Shown here: piece by piece, positions 20,626 through 30,848 of the stretch | Layout of the letters: each line of letters begins with the position of its first letter | Position numbering within the stretch: position 1 is the stretch's first letter | Assembly (NCBI RefSeq): GCF_008632125.1 | Contig: NZ_VWRN01000002.1 | Location: 1 to 64,000, forward strand | DNA: 64,000 nucleotides | Direction: 5' to 3' | Source: Cupriavidus cauae | GTDB taxonomy: Bacteria > Pseudomonadota > Gammaproteobacteria > Burkholderiales > Burkholderiaceae | The notes under the pieces: generated by a model | The model's input: the letters and a program-made list of their open reading frames with translations, nothing else | Database searches by the model: none | What the model was told of the DNA's origin: nothing | Program-made: the position numbers and the translations under genes

Positions 20626-21831
20626 ATGCCCCTCGCCTTACTCGCGCTGACGATCAGCGCATTCGCCATCGGCACGACGGAGTTCGTCATCGTCGGCCTG
20701 ATTCCCACCGTCGCGGCCGATCTGAACGTGTCGCTCCCCTCGGCCGGCCTGCTGGTCAGCCTGTACGCGCTCGGCGTCGCCGTCGGCGCCCCGCTGCTGA
20801 CGGCGCTGACCGGCCGGCTGCCGCGCAAGACCCTGCTGCTGTCGCTGATGGCGCTGTTTACGCTCGGCAACCTGCTGGCCTGGCAGGCGCCCGGCTACGG
20901 CTCGCTGGTGCTGGCCCGCGTGCTGACCGGCCTCGCCCATGGCGTGTTCTTCTCGATCGGTTCGACGATCGCGACCGGGCTGGTGCCGCGCGAGAAGGCG
21001 GCCAGCGCGATCGCCATCATGTTCACCGGCCTGACCGTCGCGCTGGTGACCGGCGTGCCGCTGGGCACCTTCATCGGCCAGCATTTCGGCTGGCGCGAGA
21101 CCTTCCTGGCCGTCTCGGCGCTGGGTGTGATCGCCTTCGTCGGCAGCCTGCTGTTCGTCCCGTCGGGGATCCGCCATACGCCGCCCGCCTCGCTGATGCA
21201 GCAGGCCCGCGTGCTGGCCGAACCGCGCCTGCTGCTGGTCTATGCCAAGACCGCGATCGGCTACGGCGGCTCGTTCATCCCCTTCACCTTCCTCGCGCCG
21301 ATCCTGCAGGACGTGTCGGGCTTCGACGCCGGCGCCGTCAGCCTGGTGATGCTGGTGTACGGCCTGTCGGTCGCCGCGGGCAATATCTGGGGCGGCCGCC
21401 TGGCCGACCGCCACGGCCCGATCCCGGCGCTGAAGACGATGTTCGTGCTGCTGGCCGCGGTGCTGCTGGTGCTGAACTTCACCGCGCCGCATCGTTGGCT
21501 GGTGGTGGCGACGGTGCTGGCCTGGGGCGCGGTCGCCTTCGGCAACGTGCCGGGCCTGCAGGTCTATGTCGTCAAGCAGGCCGAGCGTTTCACGCCGCAG
21601 GCGGTCGACGTCGCCTCCGGCCTGAATATCGCGGCGTTCAATCTCGGCATCGCCGGGGCCGCGTGGGCGGGTGGCCTGATCGTGACGCACCTTGGCCTGA
21701 TGCATACGCCGTGGATCGGCGCGGCGGTGGTGCTGGTCGCGCTGGCGCTGACGGTCTGGAGCGGCCGCCTCGATCGCGCCGACGGCGTGGTCCATCGCGG
21801 TGGCGGCACCGCCGGCGCGATGTCGCACTGA
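20626..21831 (+). CDS. MFS efflux transporter, AraJ/YdhP type
   Basis: A 401-residue inner-membrane protein with about 12 hydrophobic segments. It has the MFS drug/sugar exporter start AFAIGTTEFVIVGLIP, and the loop 2-3 motif appears as GRLPRKTLLL. The ATG at 20626 follows TGGAGG. It is probably a proton-driven exporter of a small molecule; substrate unknown. It is divergent from a LysR gene. Confidence 0.88.
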   Translation: MPLALLALTISAFAIGTTEFVIVGLIPTVAADLNVSLPSAGLLVSLYALGVAVGAPLLTALTGRLPRKTLLLSLMALFTLGNLLAWQAPGYGSLVLARVLTGLAHGVFFSIGSTIATGLVPREKAASAIAIMFTGLTVALVTGVPLGTFIGQHFGWRETFLAVSALGVIAFVGSLLFVPSGIRHTPPASLMQQARVLAEPRLLLVYAKTAIGYGGSFIPFTFLAPILQDVSGFDAGAVSLVMLVYGLSVAAGNIWGGRLADRHGPIPALKTMFVLLAAVLLVLNFTAPHRWLVVATVLAWGAVAFGNVPGLQVYVVKQAERFTPQAVDVASGLNIAAFNLGIAGAAWAGGLIVTHLGLMHTPWIGAAVVLVALALTVWSGRLDRADGVVHRGGGTAGAMSH

Positions 21832-21835
21832 TCGG

Positions 21836-21975
21836 CCATCGGAGCCGGTCAGTCATCCGAGCTGGTCAGCGATCCTCACTGATTGCCCATCTGGGCCGAT
21901 CGCCATCCGAGCCGATCGCCATCCGAGCGGATCGGCGATCCGAGCCGATCGCGCATCCGGGCCGATCCGTCATCC
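21836..21975. repeat. Degenerate GCCGATC/CATCCGAGC repeat
   Basis: Imperfect tandem copies of a roughly 18-bp unit built from GCCGATCGCCATCCGAGC occupy the start of the 360-bp gap after the MFS gene. No gene is supported in the gap. A hairpin CGCCGGGC-GAC-GCCCGGCG lies at 22148-22166, in the leader of the next gene. Confidence 0.75.
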
Positions 21976-22191
21976 CGCAGTGCGTGGCGGCGCCGGCAAG
22001 CCCGCCGCCACGCGCGAAATCTGCACCGCTTCCCGGGCTTGCCGACCAAGGCTTCAAGCCTGTCTCCATCCCGCCCCGCGCATGTGATCCATGCCACCAC
22101 GGCATGCAACTTGCGTTCCGCTAGCCCGTCTGCGCGCAAAGACAGAACGCCGGGCGACGCCCGGCGACATCACACATCTCGGAGAGACAGC

Positions 22192-22749
22192 ATGAAAGCA
22201 ACGACCTTGGCAGCGGCGCTCGCCTCCTGCCTGGCGCTGGCCGCCGGTGCGGCGCTGGCGCAAAGCGGCGGCAGCGGCAGCGGCGGCGGGACCGGTAGCG
22301 GGAGCAGCAGCGGTGGCGGCAGCGCCGGCACGGGAACGGGCAGCGGCACCAGTGCGACCGGTTCCGGCAGTGGCAGCACCAGCGGCAGCGGTGGCACCTC
22401 CGGCTATCAGTCCGGCGGCTCGGGCAGCAAGAGCGGCGCCAGCGCTCCGCGCGGGCGCTCGGGCAGCGGCAGCGGTGGCACTTCCGGCAGCGGCACCGGC
22501 GGGACATCGGGCAGCGGCGGCACCAGCAGCTCCGGCAGCGGTTCGACCGGCACCGGCTCTGGCAGCCCCGGAAGCCCCGGAAGCCCCGGCAGTTCGGGCA
22601 GCACGGGCACCTCTGGCTCGGGCGGCACCGGAACGGGATCCGGCGGCCTCGGTACCGGGGGCATGGGTTCCGGCGGCGCCGGTGGCTCGGGCGGGACCAG
22701 TGGCGGCTCCGGCGGTTCGGGCGGGGCCGGCGGCTCCAGCGGTCGCTAA
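22192..22749 (+). CDS. Secreted Gly/Ser-rich low-complexity protein
   Basis: A 185-residue protein. Residues 1-23 form a signal peptide ending in AALA before QSG. The remainder is almost only Gly, Ser and Thr, with scattered Ala and Pro, as short GSGG/GTGS/GSPGSPGSPG runs. No Cys, no aromatic residue except one Tyr, and no domain. GGAGAG stands 7 bp before the ATG at 22192. A GC-rich hairpin precedes it in the leader. The codons are what a repeat-grown sequence would give. It may be an exported flexible matrix or linker protein, or simply repeat-expanded; the function is unknown. Confidence 0.7.
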   Translation: MKATTLAAALASCLALAAGAALAQSGGSGSGGGTGSGSSSGGGSAGTGTGSGTSATGSGSGSTSGSGGTSGYQSGGSGSKSGASAPRGRSGSGSGGTSGSGTGGTSGSGGTSSSGSGSTGTGSGSPGSPGSPGSSGSTGTSGSGGTGTGSGGLGTGGMGSGGAGGSGGTSGGSGGSGGAGGSSGR

Positions 22750-22962
22750 GCCGGGCGGAAGCGCGCCGGCGACGGCGCGCCTGCAGCCATACCGAGGCGG
22801 TACTCGGGTGGTACTTCGCGCCCTGCTCACGCCCTCCTGACGCCTGACTCGGACTCTGCCCGGGCCTTGCTCCGACCCTGCTCGGACCCTACCCGCGCTC
22901 CACACGCGCCCCACACTTGCGCTCTGCCCGGTCCCTGCTCGGGCCGCACGCACGCCCGACAT

Positions 22963-24387
22963 TCAAGCCGCGATCCGCTGCAGCACCTGCATCGCGTCGT
23001 ACGCCTCGCGGCGCAGTTGCTCCAGATCCAGTCCCACGATCGCGCCATCCTGCACGACCTGGCGTCCGCGCACGAACACGTGGCGCACCGGCGTCGGCTC
23101 GCCTGCCGCCACCGGCGCGGCGGCGAGATCGTGAAAGCCGTGAAAGCGCAGGCCTTTGAGGTCGTAGATCGCCAGGTCGGCCGACTGCCCCGGCGCCAGC
23201 GTGCCGATCCGCGGCAGGTCCAGCACCGCGGCGCCGCCGGCGGTGCCCCAGTGAATCACCTCCTCCACCGTGGTCTGCGCGGCGCCGCCGACCGCGCGGT
23301 GCACCAGCCAGGCGAAGTTGGCCTCGTTGACCATGCTGCCCGATTCATTGGAGGCGACGCCGTCCACCCCGAGCGAGATCCGCACGCCGGCGTCGGCCAG
23401 CGCGCGCACCGGCGCCACGCCGCTGCCCAGCCGTGCGTTGCTGACCGGACAGTGCGCCATGCCGGTATCGGTCGCGGCCAGCATGCGGATCTCGTCGGGC
23501 GAGAGCGTGACCAGATGCGCGAACCAGACGTCGGGGCCGAGCCAGCCATGCTCGCCGACGAATTCCACCGGCGTGCAGCGATATTTCTCGCGGCAGAAAC
23601 GCACGTAGTTGTCGGTCTCCGACAGATGCGTGTGCAGGCGCAGGCCGAGCCCGCGGCCGAACTCGGCCAGCTCGCGCAGCATCGCCGGCGGCAGCGAGAA
23701 CGTCGGCGTGGTCGGCGCCACCGCGACGCGCCGCATCGCATCGCCGGCGGGGTCGTGATAACGCGCCTTCAGCCGCTCGATATCGGCCACCATCTCGTCG
23801 AGCGTCTCCGGCACCAGCGCGGTCTTCGACATGCCGGGATGATCGGCGGCCGACTGGATCGCGCCGCCGCGGCACAGCACCAGCCGCAGCCCCATTTCCT
23901 CGGCCACGTCGAACAGCAGGTCGCCGGTCTCGGCGCCATGGCCGTGGTGATAGAGGTAATGATGATCGGCGCAGGTGGTGGTGCCCGACAGCAGCAGCTC
24001 GGCCATGCCGAGCCGCACCGCGGCACGCAGCACCTCGGGCGTGAAGGCCGCCAGACGCGGATACGGCACCGCCGCCAGCCAGGCCTGCAGATCGGCATTG
24101 ATGCCGGCGGGCACGGCCTTGAGCAGGTTCTGGAACAGATGGTGGTGCGTATTGATCCAGCCCGGATAGACCACGCAGCCCGTGGCATCGAGCACGCGTT
24201 CGCCCGGCAGCGGCGCGAGCCCGGCAGCGATCTCGGCGATGCGGCCGTCGCGGATGCGGATATCGGCCGCGCCGGCGCGCGCGGCCGGGCCCGCCTGGCC
24301 GGTCATCACCGCAGCGGCGCCGCGGATCAGCAGGTTGTCGAGCAGGTTCTCGCACGGGTTTTCGTTGATGCATTGGACTTCAGTCAA
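22963..24387 (-). CDS. 8-oxoguanine deaminase-like amidohydrolase
   Basis: A 474-residue metal-dependent amidohydrolase of the ATZ/TRZ group. Metal ligands are the HxH in INTHHHLFQNLLKAVPAG, a His in LRLHTHLSETDNY, WFAHLVTL, and Asp in SLGVDGVASNE. The THHHLFQNL segment resembles 8-oxoguanine deaminases and AtzB-like enzymes, so it probably deaminates a purine or triazine ring. The start is a TTG at 24387, spaced 8 bp from GGAG and 2 bp after the permease stop. Coupling to a purine-type permease supports a purine substrate. Guanine deaminase is an alternative. Confidence 0.85.
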   Translation of the reverse strand: MTEVQCINENPCENLLDNLLIRGAAAVMTGQAGPAARAGAADIRIRDGRIAEIAAGLAPLPGERVLDATGCVVYPGWINTHHHLFQNLLKAVPAGINADLQAWLAAVPYPRLAAFTPEVLRAAVRLGMAELLLSGTTTCADHHYLYHHGHGAETGDLLFDVAEEMGLRLVLCRGGAIQSAADHPGMSKTALVPETLDEMVADIERLKARYHDPAGDAMRRVAVAPTTPTFSLPPAMLRELAEFGRGLGLRLHTHLSETDNYVRFCREKYRCTPVEFVGEHGWLGPDVWFAHLVTLSPDEIRMLAATDTGMAHCPVSNARLGSGVAPVRALADAGVRISLGVDGVASNESGSMVNEANFAWLVHRAVGGAAQTTVEEVIHWGTAGGAAVLDLPRIGTLAPGQSADLAIYDLKGLRFHGFHDLAAAPVAAGEPTPVRHVFVRGRQVVQDGAIVGLDLEQLRREAYDAMQVLQRIAA

Positions 24388-24389
24388 GA

Positions 24390-25736
24390 TCAGATCTCCG
24401 GGGCATGTTCGCCGGCATGGGCCAGCGGTGCGTCACGGCCGGGCAGGCCGTTGAGCAGCAGGTTCAGGAAGACGGACACCACGCAGGCGATGATCACGCT
24501 GCTGTGCACGAACGGCTGCAGCGCTTCGGGCAGCTTCTCGAGCACCGACGGCATGATCACCGGCATCAGCGCGCAGGCCAGCGTGATGGCGACGATGGTC
24601 AGGTTCGAGCGGTTGTTCTCGTAGTCGACCTGACCCAGCGTCTTGATGCCCGCCGCGCCGACCACGCCGAACATCACCAGCGCGGCGCCGCCCAATGCGG
24701 CGGCCGGAATCGACGCGAACAGCGCGCCGATCTTCGGCACCAGCGCGACCGCGCACAGCAGCACGCCGCAGGTGGCGACGACCCAGCGGCTGCGCACGCC
24801 GGTCACGATCACCAGCCCCACGTTCTCCATGAACGCGATATACGGAAAGGCCGCGAACATGCCGCCGATGGCGCTGGCCAGCCCGTTGGCGCGCAGGCCG
24901 TTGGTCGCCTCGCGTTCGCTGACCGGGCGCTTGACCAGGTCCCCGATCGCGATGAACAGCCCCATCGACTCGACCATCTGCACCAGCATCACGATGGTCA
25001 TCGTGACGATCGCGCCGATATCGAACACCGGCAGGCCGAAGGCGAACGGCTGCACCATCGTGAACCACGGCGCGCGCCGCACCTCGGCGAAGTCGCCCAT
25101 GCCGAGCGCCGTGGCCACCGCCGCGCCGGCCAGCAGGCCAATCAGCACCGACAGATTGCGCAGGAACTCGCTGCCGTAGCGATTGATGGCCAGGATCAGC
25201 GCGACCACGCCGATCGCCACCGCGAAGAACACCGGCGCGCCGAACTGCGGCGCACCGCGCCCGCCGCCCAGCCATTGATAGGCGACGGGAAACAGCGACA
25301 GCCCGATCGCGGTGACGATGCACCCCGTCACCACCGGCGGAAAGAACTGCCGCAGCCGCCCGATCACCGGCGCCAGCAGCAGCGTGATGACGCCCGCGCC
25401 GATGATGGCGCCGCAGACGCCCTGGAAGCCCAGCGAAGGATCGGTGCCGATCGCGATCACGGGTCCGACCGAGCTGAAGGCCACGCCCTGCATGATCGGC
25501 AGCCGCACGCCGAACTTCCAGAAGCCCACGGTCTGCAGCAGCGTGGCGATGCCCGAGGTGAACAGCGCGGTGCTGATCAGCAGCGTGGTCTGCGCCGGCG
25601 TCATCTTCAAAGCGGCGGCAACGATCATCGGCACCGTGATCGCGCCAAGATAACTGACCAGCATGTGCTGGAAGCCCAGCGTGAGCATGGCGCGCGGCGG
25701 CAGCACCGCGTCGACCGGGTGTTGGGGCGAAGCCAT
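24390..25736 (-). CDS. NCS2 xanthine/uracil-type permease
   Basis: A 448-residue inner-membrane nucleobase:cation symporter of the NCS2 (NAT) family with about 12-14 membrane segments. The early motif is QHMLVSYLGAITVP, and a substrate-site region FMENVGLVIVTGVRSRW is visible. AAGGAG precedes the ATG at 25736. The deaminase follows immediately, so import plus deamination of a purine is the likely unit. It is divergent from an AraC gene. Exact specificity (uric acid, xanthine, 8-oxoguanine) is not readable. Confidence 0.9.
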   Translation of the reverse strand: MASPQHPVDAVLPPRAMLTLGFQHMLVSYLGAITVPMIVAAALKMTPAQTTLLISTALFTSGIATLLQTVGFWKFGVRLPIMQGVAFSSVGPVIAIGTDPSLGFQGVCGAIIGAGVITLLLAPVIGRLRQFFPPVVTGCIVTAIGLSLFPVAYQWLGGGRGAPQFGAPVFFAVAIGVVALILAINRYGSEFLRNLSVLIGLLAGAAVATALGMGDFAEVRRAPWFTMVQPFAFGLPVFDIGAIVTMTIVMLVQMVESMGLFIAIGDLVKRPVSEREATNGLRANGLASAIGGMFAAFPYIAFMENVGLVIVTGVRSRWVVATCGVLLCAVALVPKIGALFASIPAAALGGAALVMFGVVGAAGIKTLGQVDYENNRSNLTIVAITLACALMPVIMPSVLEKLPEALQPFVHSSVIIACVVSVFLNLLLNGLPGRDAPLAHAGEHAPEI

Positions 25737-25862
25737 TGTCGTCTCCTTGGTGGTGGCTGAAGGCGCTCGAAGCGGCGCCTGCAGCCACAGTAGCGGCCGC
25801 AGGTGGGCGGTCATAGCGCAATTGCGAAGGCGATAGGCGCAAAGCGCAGCGATGTGAGGCAC

Positions 25863-25967
25863 GCGGTGCTGGTGCGTGCGGTGCTGGTGCGGGTGGTGCT
25901 GGTGCGGGTGGTGCTGGTGCGGGTAGCGCTGGTGCGGGTAGTGCTGGTGCGGGTAATGCTGGTGCGG
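25863..25967. repeat. 15-bp tandem repeat, 7 units
   Basis: Seven 15-bp copies, each carrying the core GCTGGTGCG with a variable start, run head to tail without gaps. They occupy the divergent promoter region between the permease and the AraC gene. Conceptual translation gives His/Pro/Gln-rich shadows that I reject as coding. Confidence 0.95.
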
Positions 25968-26157
25968 GTGGAGCGACGGTGATGCGGTGGTGGTGCGATG
26001 GCGGTGCGATGGACATGCGATGGCTGCCCGAAGACGACCGCGATGCCGCCGAGCGCTGCGGGTTTGTCCCGGCTTTGCCGTCGGCAAGGGCGGCCCTTAC
26101 GATAGCGCGCACCGCCGTTGCGGGTGCCTGTCATCGCATCCTCTGCTCCGCCCTTCC

Positions 26158-27192
26158 ATGCAGCCGCCTTCCGACGTTTCCGCGCCCGGCCTTGGCGCCG
26201 TCCATCGATTCCATGCCAGCGAACTGCCGCATGTGGAAGCGCTGTGCGCGCGGCTGTTCGGACCCACGCGGGTGCGGCCGCTCGACGCGCGCGCGCCGCT
26301 GCATGTCGACGCCGAGCAATGCCATATCGGGCAGCTGTGGCTGGTCGATATCCGCTACAGCACGGCGATGGAGATCGAGCCGCAGCCCGGCAAGGATGAG
26401 TACGTGATTCAGACCACGCTGGCGGGCCATTGCGAGGCGCTCACCGACGGCCAGTCGCAGCATTATCCGCACGGCAGTACGCTGGTCGCCTCGCCGACGC
26501 TGCGCACGCGGCTGCTGCTCGATGAGGATTGCGAACGCTTCTGCGTGGTGCTGCGCCGGCGCGCGATCGAGCATGCGTTCCGCGAGCATTTCGGCTTCGA
26601 GCCGCCGGCGCCGATCGCGTTCGCGCCGCGACTGGCCAGCGATGATGGACTGAATGGCAATGGAGGGAATGGCCTGGCCGAGCGCTGGCAGGCGCTGGTC
26701 GGATATTTGCGCGCGGAGATGCGCACGCGCCGGGCTGGCGCCGCCAATCCAACCATCGACGCCAGCATCGAACATATGGTGGTGTCGACGCTGCTGTTCG
26801 ACCAGTTCTCCGGCGACGGCGCGACGCTACCGCGGCGCTTCCAACCGACGCTGCCAGCCTATGTCCGGCGCGCGATCCAGTATCTGCGCCGCAATCTCGA
26901 TCGCCCGATCACGATGCGCGAACTCGCCGACCATTGCGGCGTGTCCGAGCGCTCGCTGCAGGTGGGCTTTCGGCGCAGCAAGAACGCGACGCCGATGGAA
27001 TATCTGCGGCTGCTGCGCCTGCAGGGCGCGCGCGACAGCCTGCTGCGGTCGCCGCAGCAGCCCGGCGCGGTGACCGCGATCGCGCTGCGGCACGGCTTCG
27101 CGCATCTGAGCATGTTCTCGCGTGAATATCGGCGCGAATTTGGCGAGCTGCCGTCGGATACCTTGCGCCGGGCGCAGTGTCGCGAAGGATAG
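26158..27192 (+). CDS. AraC-family regulator
   Basis: A 344-residue protein. The N-terminal cupin-like AraC-binding domain spans about residues 20-210. The C-terminal double helix-turn-helix covers about 235-335 (ITMRELADHCGVSERSLQVGFRR and the second helix FAHLSMFSREYRREFGE). The ATG at 26158 gives a normal family length; the open frame upstream extends into repeats. Divergent orientation to the purine permease/deaminase pair suggests it controls them. Confidence 0.88.
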   Translation: MQPPSDVSAPGLGAVHRFHASELPHVEALCARLFGPTRVRPLDARAPLHVDAEQCHIGQLWLVDIRYSTAMEIEPQPGKDEYVIQTTLAGHCEALTDGQSQHYPHGSTLVASPTLRTRLLLDEDCERFCVVLRRRAIEHAFREHFGFEPPAPIAFAPRLASDDGLNGNGGNGLAERWQALVGYLRAEMRTRRAGAANPTIDASIEHMVVSTLLFDQFSGDGATLPRRFQPTLPAYVRRAIQYLRRNLDRPITMRELADHCGVSERSLQVGFRRSKNATPMEYLRLLRLQGARDSLLRSPQQPGAVTAIALRHGFAHLSMFSREYRREFGELPSDTLRRAQCREG

Positions 27193-27290
27193 CGGCGCCG
27201 AGAAATAGCGGCGCGGAGAATGGCGGGGCGACGGGTAGCGGCGCGGATAGCGGCGCTTATGCGGGGAGCGAAATGACGGTGATCCAGGGC

Positions 27291-27381
27291 GCCCTCCGCC
27301 CTCCGCCCTCCGCCCTCCGCCCTCCGCCCTCCGCCCTCCGCCCTACGCCCTACGCCCTACGCCCTACGCCCTACGCCCTAC
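27291..27381. repeat. 7-bp tandem repeat, 13 units
   Basis: Seven copies of GCCCTCC (27291-27339) are followed by six of GCCCTAC (27340-27381). They lie in the gap between the convergent AraC and G3E GTPase genes. A looser repeat with TAGCGGCGCGGAG precedes it (about 27190-27260). No gene is supported in 27193-27421. Confidence 0.95.
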
Positions 27382-27421
27382 GCCCGCCGCCACGGCGTCG
27401 ATGCGCCGCTACACCCTCGCC

Positions 27422-28671
<1,250 letters not shown>

Positions 28672-28675
<4 letters not shown>

Positions 28676-29295
28676 CGTGTCTCCTCCTGCGCCATTGCCG
28701 CTGGCATCGCGTCGGCGGGCGCGGGACGCATCCCCTGCCAACGCGCGACCAGACCGGCATGGTCGATATCGAACAGGTCGAGCGTGCGCCCGACGGTATG
28801 GTTGACCAGATCGTCGATGGTGCTGGGCCGGTGGTAGAACGCCGGCACCGGCGGCAGCACGATCGCGCCCATCTCGGTCACCGCGGTCAGATTGCGCAGA
28901 TGGCCCAGATGCAGCGGCGTTTCGCGCGGCAGCAGCACCAGCCGGCGCCTTTCCTTCAGCATCACGTCGGCGGCGCGCGTGACGAGGTTGTCCGCGAGGC
29001 CATGCGCGATCGCCGCGAGCGTGCGCATCGAACACGGCGCCACTACCATGCCGGCGGAGCGGTACGAGCCGCTGGCGATGGTGGCGCCGATATCGCGCAC
29101 GTTGTGCGCGACGTCGGCCAGCGCCTCGACCTCGGCGCGGCGCAGACCGAGCTCGTGCTGGATCGTCAGCCATCCCGACGGCGTCACCACCAGATCGGTG
29201 CGCCAGTCCGGCTGCTGCGCCAGCCACTGCAGCAGGCGCACGCCGTAGATCGCGCCGCTTGCGCCGGTGATGGCGACCACGAGACGCCGGCTCAT
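28672..29295 (-). CDS. ubiX: UbiX-type flavin prenyltransferase
   Basis: Makes prenylated FMN, the cofactor of UbiD decarboxylases. The 207-residue protein has the UbiX start [17 protein letters not shown], a flavin-binding Ser segment ([18 protein letters not shown]) and the [14 protein letters not shown] motif. It overlaps UbiD upstream and the G3E GTPase downstream by 4 bp each (ATGA). That tight coupling indicates it serves this UbiD and not only ubiquinone synthesis. Confidence 0.93.
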
Positions 29296-30764
29296 GGGCG
29301 CCCCATCGCTTTGCCGAGCAGCCGCGCCGCGCGTGCCATCGCATCGTCGCCGATGCGCGCGCGGATGCCGTCGAACTGCGGGCCGCGCGTCGCATCGAGC
29401 CCCATGCGCGAGGTGGTGCCGGCGCCGGAGGCCGAAGGATCGAGCGCGCTGCCCGGCAGGCCGTCGACGACCACCACGTCCCGATGCGGCTGCAGATGCG
29501 TGGCGACCGCCCACAGCACCTCCTCGTCGCGCGTGATGTCGACATCCTCGTCGACCGCGATCACCGTCTTCAGGTACGGATCCCAGCCCAGCAGCCCCAG
29601 CATGACCTGGCGCGCCTCGCCGGCGCGCATCGGCTTGAGCGCGACATAGGCATGGAAATGCGTGCCCGAGCTCGGGTAGTGCACCGCGGTGACGCTGGGA
29701 AAACGCTCCTTCAGCTTCTCGACCATCTCGGACTCGCGCGGAATCCGCCCGAGGTTGAGGTGCTCGGCCGAATTGCCGCCGACCACGTCGATCAGCATCG
29801 CGTCGCGCCGGCGCAGGATCGTCTCGACGCGCAGCAGGTTGTTGGTCGAGCGGTCCGACGAATAGCCGGTGAACTCGCCGAACGGTCCCTCGTCGACGCG
29901 CGCCTCCGGATCGATCACGCCCTCCAGCACGATCTCGGCGCTGGCGGGTACCGCGATGCGATGGCGCGGCGTGCGCACGACCTCCAGCGGCGCGCCGAAC
30001 AGGCCGCCGGCAACGTGGCGCTCGTCCACGCCGTACGGCAGGCGCGCCGCGCCAGCCAGCATGAACAGCGGATGCGCGCCGATCACCATCGCGACCGGCA
30101 AGGGCTGGCCGCGCGCGGCGGCCTGCTGCTGCATGCGCCACAGATGGCCGCGCGAATGCAGGCTGGTGGCGATGCCGGTGGCCGAATGCACCATCGAGCG
30201 GTGATAGCTGGCGTTACCGATGCCGGTCTCGGGGTCCTGCGCGATCAGGATCGCGTTGGTGATATAGGGACCGCGGTCGGTGGCGAAATGCCGGATCGCC
30301 GGGATCGTGCGCAGGTCGATGCCGTCGGTCTGCACGACCTCCAGCACCGGTCCGCGGTCGACCTCGCGCGGCGGCACCAGGCGGCGGCTGCGCGCCTGGT
30401 ATTCCGCATGGATGCCGTCGGCACCGACGCCGAGCAGCCGGCCGACGCGCTGGCGCGAGGCGAACACATTGGTCACCAGCGGCGCGTCGAGTCCGCGCAC
30501 GCGCTCGAACACCAGCATCGGATGGCGTCCCTGCGCGGCCAGCTGCCAGACCACGGCGGTCGCATCCTGGTCCGCGCCGATCTCCTCGCCGATCACCAGC
30601 ACATCGTCGGGATGCGCGGCGCGATAGGCCGCCAGAAAGTCGCGAAAGTCCTGCGAGGACGAATAGCGCCCGGGAGTGAGCCCGGGAGTGATCCCGGGAT
30701 GGAGCCCGGAACCGGGCCCCGAATTGAGCGCCGAATTGAGCCCCGAATTGAGCCGCGATGTCAT
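29292..30764 (-). CDS. UbiD-family (prenyl-FMN) decarboxylase
   Basis: A 490-residue reversible decarboxylase of an aromatic or unsaturated acid. The catalytic Arg-Glu-Glu set is visible as R189 (ASYHRSM), E292 and E297 ([14 protein letters not shown]). Metal and cofactor regions follow ([10 protein letters not shown]). Residues 1-32 are a low-complexity Asn-Ser-Gly/Pro-Gly tract from short DNA repeats (about 30667-30760) and are not part of the fold, so a later start is possible. It is coupled to ubiX by ATGA. The association with two amidohydrolase-2 proteins suggests degradation of an aromatic carboxylic acid; the substrate is unknown. Confidence 0.9.
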   Translation of the reverse strand: MTSRLNSGLNSALNSGPGSGLHPGITPGLTPGRYSSSQDFRDFLAAYRAAHPDDVLVIGEEIGADQDATAVVWQLAAQGRHPMLVFERVRGLDAPLVTNVFASRQRVGRLLGVGADGIHAEYQARSRRLVPPREVDRGPVLEVVQTDGIDLRTIPAIRHFATDRGPYITNAILIAQDPETGIGNASYHRSMVHSATGIATSLHSRGHLWRMQQQAAARGQPLPVAMVIGAHPLFMLAGAARLPYGVDERHVAGGLFGAPLEVVRTPRHRIAVPASAEIVLEGVIDPEARVDEGPFGEFTGYSSDRSTNNLLRVETILRRRDAMLIDVVGGNSAEHLNLGRIPRESEMVEKLKERFPSVTAVHYPSSGTHFHAYVALKPMRAGEARQVMLGLLGWDPYLKTVIAVDEDVDITRDEEVLWAVATHLQPHRDVVVVDGLPGSALDPSASGAGTTSRMGLDATRGPQFDGIRARIGDDAMARAARLLGKAMGRP

Positions 30765-30848
30765 CGATCTCTCCTTGTCACGCCGGCCGGGCGGCGCACG
30801 CTGGCGCTGCCCGGCCCGGACGCGTTGTCGGCCCGATCAGCGGCCCGT

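Noticed and set aside
25811..26134. Thr-Arg-Ser repeat frame over the 15-bp array
   Set aside because: All three frames of the array are open because of its composition; the region is the divergent promoter of two real genes.
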